The notes beneath the pieces were generated by a model. It saw only the letters and a list, made by a program, of their open reading frames with translations. It did not search any database and was not told the DNA's origin. DNA of 64,000 nucleotides, taken from assembly GCA_945643635.1 (NCBI GenBank), contig CALZFC010000006.1:6753501-6817500 (forward strand), in the 5' to 3' direction. This DNA is from Allodiplogaster sudhausi. Taxonomy: Eukaryota; Nematoda; Chromadorea; Rhabditida; Diplogasteridae. The translations under genes and the position numbers were made by a program. Position 1 is the first letter of the stretch. Each line of letters starts with the position of its first letter. This document shows, one piece after another, positions 11,739 through 24,600 of the stretch.

Positions 11739-13298
11739 ACCCTTTTGGACCCCCCGCTAAACTACCCAACTACTGTAAGCTAATTGTTAGATACAGTATA
11801 AGAAAGGGGAAACTATCTCTATGATCTGCTGTACCCGCCCCAAACCAAGATGGTTTCAAAGGGTAAAAGGTTTACTTACTATTATAACACGTTATGTAAA
11901 TAGGTTTCATCCTTTTTCCCTTTTTCCTTCTTTATTTAAATGAGAGTCATCTCACGATCGGTCTAAGCTACCTGTTACGAATGTGATAATTTTCTTTTCT
12001 TTCAAAATTAATTATTTGAATGCTCGAATTACCCCTATTCCCTATCTGTTCCGTTAGTTTAAAAGTCTTTTTCTTTAATTGTTGATTTAAAGGCTTAAGC
12101 AATTGTTGCTGTAGCTCTTCTCAAGGACAACAAAGTTAATTACCTCATTAGCCGCTGGCTCTTGCGTTTTTGTTTTCTATTGAATTGCAGTACTCGTTCT
12201 ATCTTCTCTCTTTCCATATACCATGAAATTACAAAGGTATCATTTGTTATACAACGCTCAGTTAGGAACCCGTGAGTTTTAGCGTCGGTGACCCTGTTTT
12301 TTTTTTAACTTTTCGAATTAACGGTATTTAATTAACAGTACTAAATCTTCAAGTGTTGCCCAACCCTTGCGGCCTTTCGCCCGTCTCTACTCGTTATTTC
12401 TTTTTATTTTAGTTTCCGTTCTTTTTTTACACCGTGAAATTAGCCATGAATACCTACCGAGCAATAGTTTGCCAGTAGATGTGCATTAAGTCGAAGCAAG
12501 CAATTTCTAATTGATTGTCAATCTTTTGTTTTGTATTACGAGTGTTGACATTTGGCATGCTTGCCAGACATAGATTGTCCACGACAATTATTTCTTGGTC
12601 TATTTGTCCACGACAATGCCCTGATAGTGCAGTTTTTTTAGACTTTTGACAGCAGCTCTCCAATGAATGTTCGCGGTCTCACTTTAATCAAAGTTTCCTT
12701 TTTTCCTTCATGCTACTCATATATGTGAGAACAATTGTTTTTTGTTGTTATTTCTTTCTTCCTTTTTTCTCGTTCTCTTTCCCATCTTCCTTTCTTATCT
12801 TTCTCTCTCGCCCTCTCTACGTGTTTCTTTCACTGTTTTTCTTCTTTCCCTCTGCCACTGATGTCAGCTTTCAGCAAAGAAAACAACGATATCAATTGGT
12901 CATTCGAATTTATTTGTCGCCATTTTCTTTTCCTTTTTGGCGTATACAAAAATTGTCTCCTTTTGTATGTAATTTTTATGGAAAATGTATAAAGTGGAGC
13001 TAACAAGAGAATTTATTTTGGTGAGATTTAAGATTCAAAGCTGTTCGTGACGGCGACTGTATTTTTGTTATCCTGCTGTTTTTTGTTACTTTTTCTTCTA
13101 TTTATTGCAACGATTACAGTATTGCCATTTCAGTGCGACAGTAGATTGAGGGAGCTAGAGGAGTGCCTTGGGGGCCTCCCTACATCTCTCGCTGTCTGGC
13201 AGTCTCTCAGCTTCTCGTGCTGTCTGCCACTCTCTCTCTCCCACTCTCTCGGATTCCCGTGCGCTCTCTCCTCTCATCCCTCTCTCCATCAGTAGTGC
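11739..13298. other. Intergenic region between the KIAA0319-like gene and TRAPPC9
   Basis: About 1.56 kb. No supported gene was found. The 3' part is pyrimidine-rich (12760-12860 and 13180-13290) and contains short CT-derived ORFs that I regard as spurious. It ends at the acceptor in front of TRAPPC9. Confidence 0.5.
13285..13298 (+). promoter_or_regulatory. Probable spliced-leader trans-splice acceptor of TRAPPC9
   Basis: TCCATCAG ends at 13292 after a long pyrimidine tract, and the ATG of TRAPPC9 follows at 13299. No upstream coding exon is visible. Confidence 0.5.
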
Positions 13299-16200
13299 AT
13301 GGATGGCTCTCTGCCGGCGCCATCGGCCGAGGAGCATCGCGGTGTGCTGGTGCTGGTCCGGCCACTCTTGAGTGGACGGGTGGGTGGAGCCTCGACCGCT
13401 GTCTTCAATCGAGTCCTAGAGCGATTGCACCGATACAGTACTTTGCTTGGTTCGTTCAATTATTCTTTTTGTTTTGTACATGTTTTGAGCAGTTTTACAA
13501 TGTTTATTATTTCAAACTATGAACCCTATAAAAGTCGATGTCATTAATAATAAATAAAAGTATTTGCAGTAAGCGAGAGCCCGCGCCGAGTACTCCATGT
13601 CCACTTTGTGTCCTCTGTCAATGGAGAGCTGGCAAAGTTCGGTGAATTCCAGGTGAGAAGATTTTAGAATTATTTTAACTTAAAACCAAGATAATTACTT
13701 TAGAAAGGAAGTAGAAAAAAAGAAGGAAAAAAAATAATAATTTAAAAAGTGGCAATTAGACAATTTTTGTCTTAAAATTATTTTAACCTTTAGATTAAGT
13801 TAATTATTTTGAAGACACATCGCCGTGTATTTGGCGTCATCGGAGTAGCATGCTCCTCGAACTCGGCTGTTATAGAAGTTTGTCTATTTTTTTTATTTAT
13901 TTATTTAACAAAACTTTATTCTTCTTTTTTTTTCTTATTCTCTATGTTTTTTATTTGCTTGTTTATTTAACCAAATGTGTTCTTCTTCCTTCTTTCTTTT
14001 CTCATCTATTCATCAGCATTTACACGGCACTATCATTAAAAGCCGGCGTTTGTTATGAGTATGACTCGGGTATTTCTTTGCAACCACGCACGAGTTTTGT
14101 ATAAACGACTCGCCCTTTCTTTGTTTCTGTGTCCTCTTATTTCTTCCCCTCATTATTTTTTTTATTTTTTTTGTGGAATAGTCCTTTCTATCCACAATAA
14201 CTCTCATACTTGAGGAGTCGCAGGAAGAGCCTTCATCCACATCACACAGAGATACCGAGGCGAACTTGGAGCTGGATGAACCCAGTGGTCGATCAGGTCT
14301 GTTGTTGATGCCAACTTCCAATGGGTTGCTATTTATTAATATTAGTGTTGTGTATCTGATATTTATATCTAGCTTTTCTTAAGGAAAACTAGTTTTTACG
14401 TGCTCAAAATTAGATGTGATTATGATGAACCCACAACAGACACTCTTGTTGCTCAAACATTTACACAGCCCATGTGCGCCCCCCCACACCAGTTGTAATG
14501 GTGTAAAATATTGATTTGCATTAGTTAAGTATTATGAGTTAGTTATTAGTATACCATTGTAGGCCGTCGTTTGCGATCCCGCAGCGAATCACTCTCCACT
14601 ACCGTTTCTCATCTCGAAGAGTTCCATGCTGCTTATAAAACTCTCAAGGTTACTGTAGTGATTAGTAAGTAATTAACGGAACGAACATCATGCTCAGCAA
14701 TATTTTCGTACAATTCAAATGATATATATAACTCTTGTCATTTAAGTCCACCTGTTTCTCTAGACTTGCATACTTTGCGTTTAATATTAACGATATTAAT
14801 TATATAATTTTTAGTATCAAAATTGAAAAAAAAAAAAAATTGAAATAGCGAGGAAAATGTGGTTTTTAAATTATTTGAAGATACTTGCAGTTGGAACATG
14901 CTGGAGCATTGGTGGACAGTCGCTGCATTACCATCGGCTTTGATGATGTTAGCACTTTCTTTTTTTTTTGTTTTAAAATTATTGTTTAAAAAATTACGAG
15001 TCTGAAATAGCTCTAGTTTTCTTTTAAATATTAACTTCAAATAACTCTATCTTCCAAATCGCTTTTTTAGTAGCTCGACGACTTATGGCTAGTATTGGAT
15101 AATATGTTCAACCATTTTTATTAATAATTCTATTTCGTAAACCGTGTTCAGTTATATAAATATTTATTAGATTATTGTTTTATTTATTAATGTATTCTCT
15201 TATTCAGCTGGGCGTTCGCCGTGTCTTTTCCTCCCGAGAGACGCTCTCCTTCCGTTCGCTCGATGAGATGGAGCCGTTGCAGCAGGGCATCAGAGGTTGG
15301 CCATTTTTGATCATGTCTGTTAAAGTAAAGGTTTTGAGGCTTCAGAATTTATCACGGAACCTTACTACTATATCTATAATGCAATTCAATAAGTTAAAAC
15401 TTATTTCAAATGATTAACTCTCCAATGCTTGTGATTTTTTGAACACCTATTCAGAGTCCCTTTCAGAGTTGCTGCGTGCCATTTTTACTGTGCTAGAGAG
15501 TAGACGAGTCGAGGGAACAATTTCGTCAGGTGTGCTTTTTATTTTATTTTTCCCTTTATTCTAGATGCCGTTTCCATTACTATATAACTTTTAGATATGT
15601 ATAATAAGAGAATTATAATTGATCTGAATGTTATTTGTTCATCCACATACATAGATAGTCATGGAAGGATTTATCTCATATCATTATAAATACGTGCGCA
15701 AAAAAGTATTATGATGAATAACTTTTTTTATGACATTAAAAAAAAAGAATTCCGCTCGCAGGAATGCCGTTTGAAAAGTTCCATCTGCAGGAATTCCTTG
15801 AATGAAAATTGCATTTGCAGGAAAAGCAGCGTCAGCGACGTCGAACGACACGCTGCCCGTGTGCCCTACGCTGGTCGATGAGGAGAAGTTTCGATACGGA
15901 GTCGAGTCATCGAGTGGCAAGAGCTACCGGTTAGGAATTGCGAATTATCAATTTCATATCTCCGTATGTTTCTAAATTTTGCGTTCTTTTTCTTAAAAGT
16001 AGGCTACAGAATGATTAGTAAACTGACTGGTTGCTGCATTTCTCCTTCTTAAAGTTTGCGTCCTGGCAGTTTTAGCTGTTCTCATTTCTATTTTGCAGCG
16101 GCATTACTTCGTTACCCTGATTCCTTGTGAAACAGTAGGACATAATATTCTGTTGAGCTTTGTGACAGGGTAATTCAGCCAAATTAGAAGTTGCGATAGA

Positions 16201-18304
16201 ATGTTATGGATTGAAGCGGCCACTTATTAATTGAATATTAAGAGAGCCTGTCAGTATCGTTCGATCAAGGCCTGCCCTAGGAATTTTTTTTTCGAATTTC
16301 TTAACCAAAATTGATTATAGTATACAACTCGACGTGGTGAACACAATAGGCTGTATTTCAAAGGTGAAAATTTTTTTCCGCGCGAGACCCAGTACCGTAA
16401 TCTTATAAATTCGATTGGTCATAAGTCGCTTCAAACTTATTATTAGACAACCATCGAGCTATCATTGGATAGCTGATTGAACGGGGTTTAATTTTGATCT
16501 TGGAAGATATTTTCTAAAAATTTGAATTTGTCCATAAAACACGGCCCTAAACATTTTCGAAGGCGGTTTTTACCGAAATTAAGTATTTTATGTTCATTTC
16601 GCTACAACCGCTCCTGGATAGGCTTAAAGTACGTGAAAGTTGCTACAACATATATCTCTTTCAAAAGAATTGAAGGTCTCGCTCTTAGGTTCCCAAACGC
16701 TTGAACATGATCCTGTGTAAACTGTAACACCGTGCAAGCGCATTCTTCGATCCATAACTGCGCTCAATGTCAATATTACAAAATCATAAGTATATCATCT
16801 AAGAGCTCTCACGGAGATCTTCAAATGTTACATACATTAATTTATTGAAAAGTTTCAATTTATATGGGAAATTTCGTTCTGTACAATTAGAAGGCTTAAA
16901 AAACTACTTTAAAAACATTTTCGATGGTCGAAACATACATCATAAGAAAGAGGATGAAATTTGGTGCAAGATGAATCCCCTTCAATGGAATTTCATGCAT
17001 ACGATCTTTTGTTATAAGCCATAAGAGTAAAATAACCAGGCCTTATTAAAAAACTGTAGAAAAAAAGGATTGGAATATTCTAATTCGAATAACCTAAAAT
17101 GTGAATTCTTGGGCAAAATGATAGCGACGCTACTGGCACTACTTTTATGATTTATAACAAAAGATCGTATGCATGGAATTCCATTGAAAGGGGTTCATCT
17201 TGTACAAAATTTCATCCTCTTTCTTATGATGCATGTTTCGACAGGCGAAAATGTTTTTAAAGTAGTTTTTTAAGCCATCTAATTGTACATAACGAAATTT
17301 CCCATGTAAATTGAAACTTTTCAATAAATTAATGTATGTAACATTTGAAGATCTCCGTGAGAGCTCTTAGATGATATACTTACGATTTTGTAATATTGAC
17401 ATTGAGCGCAGTTATAGATCGAAGAATGCGCTTGCATGGTGTTTCAGTTTAAACAGGATCATGTTCAGGTGTTTGGGAACCTAAGAGCGAGACCTTCAAT
17501 TCTTTTGAAAGAGATATATGTTGTAGCAAATTTCACGTACTTTAAGCCTATCCAGGAGCGGTTGTAGCGAAATGAACATAAAATACTTAATTTCGGTAAA
17601 AACCGCCTTCGAAAATGTTTAGGGCCGTGTTTTAGGGACAAATTCAAATTTTTAGAAAATATCTTTCAAGATCAAAATTAAAGCCCGTTCAATCAGCTAT
17701 CCAATGATAGCTCGATGGTTGTCTAATAATAAGTTTGAAGCGACTTATGACCAATCGAATTTATAAGATTACGGTACTGGGTCTCGCGCGGAAAATTTTT
17801 TTTCAACTTTGAAATACAGCCTATTCTGTTCACCACATCGAGTTGTATATTATAATCAATTTTGGTGAAGAAATTTGAAAAAAAATTCCTAGGGCAAGTC
17901 ATAATAGGGCCTTGCTCGAGTCTTACTGACATCCTCTCTTAAATTGAAGCTAAAGTACTGTTTGATTATTGATTTAAAATGATATGCCCACTTTTTTAAA
18001 GGGGATGTCGAATACTTGTTATTGATCTATACAGAAAAGACTTTCAGTCGTAAGTGCGCTGGCCGTCTACGGAAGCAAGTGGCCGATCTCTGCCTCCTGA
18101 CTGGCCTGCCTCTCCAGGCGATGCAAGAGTACGCAGCGGCTGCAGAAACGCTCAAGGGGGCCGGCGATGCGCTCTGGCTTGCAGGTCTGCTGCTCTCTCT
18201 CTCTCTCTCTCACTCTTTCACTCTCTGTGTCGTCTCCTCTCTCTCTCTCTCCCTTTCTCTCTCTGTGTCGTCTCCTCTCTCTCTCCCTTTCTCTCTCTGT
18301 GTCG

Positions 18305-18341
<37 letters not shown>

Positions 18342-18571
18342 TTTTTTAAATCTTGTTCGTTCTCTCGCTCTATCTCTCTCTTTTTATCTTGTTCGCTCTC
18401 TCTCTTTTTTATATCTTGCTCTCTCTCTCTCGCTCTATCTCTCTCTTTTTATCTTGTTCGCTCTCTCTCTTTTTTTTATATCTTGCTCTCTCTCTCTTTC
18501 GCTCTATCTCTCTCTTTTTATCTTGTTCGCTCTCTCTCTTTTTTATATCTTGCTCTCTCTCTCTCTCCCTC

Positions 18572-18661
<90 letters not shown>

Positions 18662-21600
18662 CTCTTTCTCTCTATATCGTTTTCCTTTTTTTCCTAAAAT
18701 CTAGCTTTTATTCGTTAATGATCAGCATTTATTTTTTTTTACAAAAAAAAAGGCTTATTCCGCTGACTAATTTAATGCCAGTACTACTTGTGGTTAGCGA
18801 TCCCGTGGTTTTCGTTGGCTCGCCTTCATTATCTATCAGTGGTTACTTTTAAGTCCGATGAGTTTAGGGATGATAGTGGTGTAAATAACTAGTTCTGCTT
18901 ATTGCTTGACGAGGAAAGGCTATTGTCTTTTCCCCGATTTTAAGTATTTTTATTTTATTTGACTGACTGGCCTTATTCTCATTTTAAGCCTTAATATGCG
19001 TGTTTTAATTGTCGGGTTTTTAATTGTCCTGCTTTAAATTCTCACGTTTTAAATTGTCATTTTGAATATTATCACGTTTTAAATTGTGACGTTTTAAATA
19101 GTTTTCATTTCCAGGCGCCCTCGAAGGCTGGGCCTGCGCAGCGATGTGCGCCCACTTCTTTCCACTTGATGCCTCAGGCGCATTCGTCGGCGGAAGCGAT
19201 AGGGAGAAGAACGGGCTGCTCGCAGCACAAGGTACTGTAATTTTTCGTGTCACATATATAGTACTAGGTAGGTACTGTATAAGCGACACTAAAAACATGA
19301 TAAGCTGACTTGAGGCAAAATGCCCGCTTGTTTCAATGTAGTCTACAGTAGGTTGCTAATGGTAGGAAGCGCAATTCCATAGCAATATGGTTGAAATGAA
19401 CAATGGTTCTTTAAAAAAATTACGCTACAAGGTGGCTTGGAAGTGCAGCGAGATGATAGCACTTTCTGGGTAGTTGAAACAGTGATGCTTGTCCAATGTT
19501 TTGCTTTTTTTGTTGCAATATTTGGTATTTATATACTTATTTATTTAATGTGTTCATAGTTACTTTAAAATGAAATACATATGAATAGTAGCAAACTATT
19601 CAATGAATTGATTTGTAAAGGTTTTTTTTGCTTCCAGGCTCAATGATGCATCGGGTTGCCAGCATGACAGAAGAGCAATTCCGAGCATCGGGCGGAGCAG
19701 CAGCACCGCAAGGCCTTCCCCATCCACCGCCCGCCAATGGCTCTACTTCCAAGACTCTGACGTCAGTTGAATATGGCATCGGTTTCCAGGCCGTAATTTA
19801 CGACTAAGATAAAAAGTTAATGCTGCTAAAGAGTAACATCTTTCTGAAGTAAAATTAGATCGCATCAGAAAGATGTTGCTAGTTTACAACCTTAGCTCAA
19901 GCGTAGCAAAATAGAAATACGTTTGTAAACGCTTAGCCAGGTTTGAGCAATATTTGCTTCTTCTCGAATTGAGTTTGCTCCGAATGCTTCTATTCGCCCC
20001 TTCCCCAGAATGAGAATCTTGCATGAAAATCACATGATATCCTCTCACATCACTTCATCCCCCGCTTTCTATCTCAATTAACAGCATGATGAGTATTATT
20101 GGTCATCGGCTATCTAGCTCGCTTTAAAAGATTGCTTACCTCTTTCTATGTTTGCCCTTCCCCCCCCCCCTCGGCCAATTTTTGTTCGAAAATGGCTTGA
20201 ACACATTTTTACTAAACAAAAAAACCGCATAACCTTTGGGGACTCGAAAGGAGTGCATTAAAATATAGTTTACGTGCGGCGGTGGTTTCAGTTCTCAAAG
20301 TCAGCATTTCTACAAGGTATTAATGGTTAACTTGTTATCAGCCATTTGGAATTTTCTGCAAAAAAAAATTGTTCCACAATTTCATGTTATATTGTGCTAT
20401 GCTCTCCAAGATAGCGCATGCAAAACTATGGTTAAAATTGCGATAAGTATTTTTGGTAGATTTGTATACAGTATTCGTAAACCGTAGTTCTAAAGCACAA
20501 TGTAAAAAATTTTGTGGAAACGTGCTTGCCTTAACCCATGGTAATTGTTTTTAATTAGAAACTAATTTGTAGAAGGCGCATTTTGTACGTGGAGAGAATC
20601 GTTGTTAGCGCTCATGAATATGAGAAAGAAAAAAGGCAAGTAGAAGGGGTAGTCCATGAGTATGATGTGTACAGAGTGCCGCCATCTGCGAACGGCGGCA
20701 GCAGCAACCACAACCGCGGCCATTATCGGGTGCATTCGGATGAGAACGCAGGGAGGCTTGCCGTAGCCATGACGTCATCTGCGCCATCCTCAGAGACCAT
20801 TCCGAGACGTTCGTCAAGACTTCCGTGGATTCGGAGGGACAGGTAGGGTAGAGTAGTTGTCAGTAGTAATGAGTGACTCATGTACTGCCTTGTGACTAAT
20901 AGCAGTAATAAGTAAAGTAGTGGTATAGTTATGGTGATGTGAAAAAAAAGTATGGCAGGGTGTTGTGTTAAGGCTAGGTATTGTGTGCAATAGAAAGCGT
21001 GCTAGTCCAAAAATGTTGGAATGCATTGACATGAGCATTATATTTGTTTCAATATGTTTTATAGTGGGGAAGATTAGAGGATATTACCATTAAGCTGTTG
21101 CTCGCTACGCTGTTTTCGTTATGACGGAAGCCGAATTTATATATTAGACCAATCCATTTTTCTTCTTATGATCATCTTATGTTTTAATCATTTCCACCAC
21201 TTGCTAACCCTAGCACACATTTTTTTTTTTCAAAACGCATCCACGGAATTCACCTTTTTTGGTTCTGGATTTGGTGGAGGAAGATAAATAGCTATTTTCA
21301 GCATGCTAAAATTTAATTACTTCTTTTGTTACTCAAAGGCTGGCTATTTCACTTGGGCATTTTTTCACTGCGCTTTACAAAAATATCCAATGAATGAAGG
21401 AGTAATGAAATATTTTTCAGAAGTGGAGGCGAAATCAACTGTGATGAAGTGCTCGAGCGATTTGAGCAGGTTTGAAAAAATAACTTATATATAATTAATA
21501 ATTTCTTGGCCTTTTTCTTAACATTATTTCTAGTGGTATTAATTTATTTTTGCTCTATTTTCCTCTAATTCTTTTTGTTGCCATTCCAATATTCCTTTTA

Positions 21601-24600
21601 ATTTTTAAGTCCCTGGAAAACTACGCGAAGTTCTCGTTCTCGGCCCGAGTCGAGTACGAATGTATGATGAAGGCGGTGGGATTGCTCAGATGCGTCCGGA
21701 GATACATTCCGATGGAGGTAAGTGCTATATATATTTTTTGTATTGTCAGGAGTAGCATTCCAGTGGAAAAATGTTGATAAAGAAAAAAAAAATAATGATA
21801 AAATCCAGCAAACGTTATGGCAAATTTAATGATACATTAATCATATTCGCATTGGCCCGATATGTGTAACTAGTATACAGTTTTAACAGTATAATAATAT
21901 TAAGAAACACGCAAAACATTTTTTTTTATTTTAAATAATTTAAAAAAAAAAACAGGAACAGTGCTGAAATAGTGCATGTCTCTGAACTTGGGCCGGGGGG
22001 TTACAACGTGAAAAATTGATAAACCTGGGAGGTTATAAAGTGAAAAATTACCCACCCCGGGGGGTTACAAAGTGATCCGAGTCTACGGCCCGGGGTTACA
22101 ACCCTCTTATGGGTCAGACCTATTTCAGCTCTGAACAGGAATATTGTAGCAATTCCATCGCGAACACGTCGGGAAGTACTTGGATGATTCGTTCGACCGC
22201 TTCGACCACACAATGAAGGCGACGATATGCGCGCATGCAGCTGCCACCTTTAAGATGGTTTGTATCTGAAATACTTTATTTATATTTTTTTTGCGGCTTT
22301 AAAAGAAAGGTACATAGTTCCTCAATGGTGTATTTTTCATTGTTCTACAAGAGAAGCGAAGATGCAGAAATTGAATAACAGAGAGAGGAAGAGATAGAGA
22401 GAGGAGATAAAGTGGAGAGGGGAAGAGAGAGCGAGATAGCAAAGAGAGAGAGAAAGTGAGATAGCAGTGAGAGAGAGATAGCGGAGAGAAAGAGATAGAA
22501 AGAAAGTTTGCGAGCGAGATAGCAGAGAGAGAGAGAGATAGCAGAGAAAGAGAGAGACAGAGAGAGAGAGAGAGACAGAGAGAGAGAGAGGTTACCTAGA
22601 GTTGAACACAGATCGGCTTCCGTCGCAAGTACGCGTTCTTCGCTCGCCTCGGCGTGCTCTTTCGCCTCCACCAAGATGAAACTCCTCCAAAGTCGGCGGC
22701 AGACTTTAGGGCAGTCTATCCTGCGCTCTACCGCACTCTGGCTGGTCAGTGAGTTATTGTATCAGACATAAACTATGTGTGAAGCAAAAGTCTATTCTGT
22801 TTTACACACAACTAATATCAATAAACTTGTTTATTTTGCAAAAAAACATTAGTTACCAGGGGGTTTACAGTTTGCTCCCATGTCTGAAATGGATGGGTGT
22901 ACCACCGAAATCGTTCGCTTTGTCGATGATTCTCAAGCACGCACATATTGTTTCCACTTTACAATGCCTCCCCTCTCTCGTCGCTTTGTTTCTTGTGAGA
23001 ATAAATGTGAGCATAATTAGGTTACGGTTTATCCCATATTTAGGCTACGGTATCTCCGAGCGGGAAACAGCAGGGGCGACACCCGGACTGTGTGCCAGTC
23101 ATGGCCCGTTACAGTTGCAGATCAGGACACTTCACGAGGTGGGATATTGCTTTTCTTTATGTCATCTTTTTTCTTCTAAAGCTTGATTTCCATTATTTAT
23201 CTGTGCGTTCTCAGACCTACTGTATAGTTCCAGGAGATGAATATGAAAATAAAGAAAGTTTATTATAAAAAAAAATCCAACGGTTTTTTTAATAGAACTT
23301 CTTTACTGCAGGTTTTCACGGCAGCGCAGCGAGCGGGATACGTGGAAGCGGCGATTAGACACTGCTGTTATCTTCTGCAGGTTTATTTTTTATTTAATTT
23401 TTTTTTTACAATTAATAAGCTACTACCGAAATTTGGCATTTAAAAATGGCTCATCGAGAAAACCAATAAAATATATTGAATTCTGTTTTCCCATTCTAAT
23501 TCTGCCCTAAACATCTACTATAGATTTTGATGCTCGCCCTTTCCAGTCATACTACGATCACATGGAGCCTGCAATGATCAATCGGCTTCTGGCAGATTTG
23601 GACGGGCTGGTCCGCCAGCGAACGGATACGGTAGTCGCAGCACACCGCGCGGAGAATTCGGTAGTACTAAAATTGTTTAAATTGAATTTATAACGTATGG
23701 TTTTCTTAGTGGAGTTGGAGTACTTTTTTTACATAAATTTCTAAACGAGATCAATTTAAGTGGTGAACAAGATGACTGCAGAACTAATTTATTTTCAATT
23801 ATCTTGTGAAAATGTCTTAATATTTCATTCTCAATATTTAGAATACTATATAGAATATCTTTTATTTTATTGTGTGAATAAATAAAAAGCTTTTAAAACG
23901 ATGACTATTTTGCTCACAGGACCTAAGTGTGCATCGGAAGCGAAGCAGCCGCTCCCCTCCACCCCTCCACCATCTCGGCCAGCTGCTCTCTCTTGAATGC
24001 GGTGGAATTATCCTGCCGCCCGTGCAGATGACGAGGTTCCCGGCGATCAGGTGGAGTTTTTTTAAACCCTTTATAAGGTCCTTAATAAATATTCACTTGC
24101 TTATTTTTAAACCCAATATAGGAAAAATCCCAACCTGTGAGACTTGTTTCATTTTAAGATTTTTCCGCTCTTTTCGCTCGGTATAGTTGCTTACAATTCG
24201 GCATGCGTCTACTTGCTGTGTTGTCTTTACACAACTTAAAAAAAGAGATATCTAGGTAATGAATGATGTGATTTTTTTTTAAGTTTAAAAATGTTTCATT
24301 AATGTTATAAATATTCCAAGAGAGTTTGCTTTAAAAAAAGTATAATTTATATTAAAAATATTCCAAGTGAGATATTCAAAGCGAGCCGCAACTCTGCCGT
24401 CTTCCCGCCCACCTCGCGCCCGTTGTTCTGCCGCCAGCAAATGCAGCCGCGGCCGCGTCCATCTTCATCTACTCTCCATTCCAGCTCAAGACTGACAATG
24501 CAGGTGAGGAGGACGCAGTGTTTCAGTATTTGAATACTTCTCAATTTTGCCAGGGAGACTACCGACAAATTGGCCTGGAAAAGTGGTGACTCTCCGGGAT

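Noticed and set aside
16522..17647. 60-codon frames of the TTAA element as a transposase
   Set aside because: No catalytic motif, too short, and present only because the arms are palindromic.
20583..20674. Upstream part of the frame at 20583 as TRAPPC9 coding sequence
   Set aside because: The acceptor at 20674 gives correct phase with the donor at 19762; the upstream part is intron with no start of its own.
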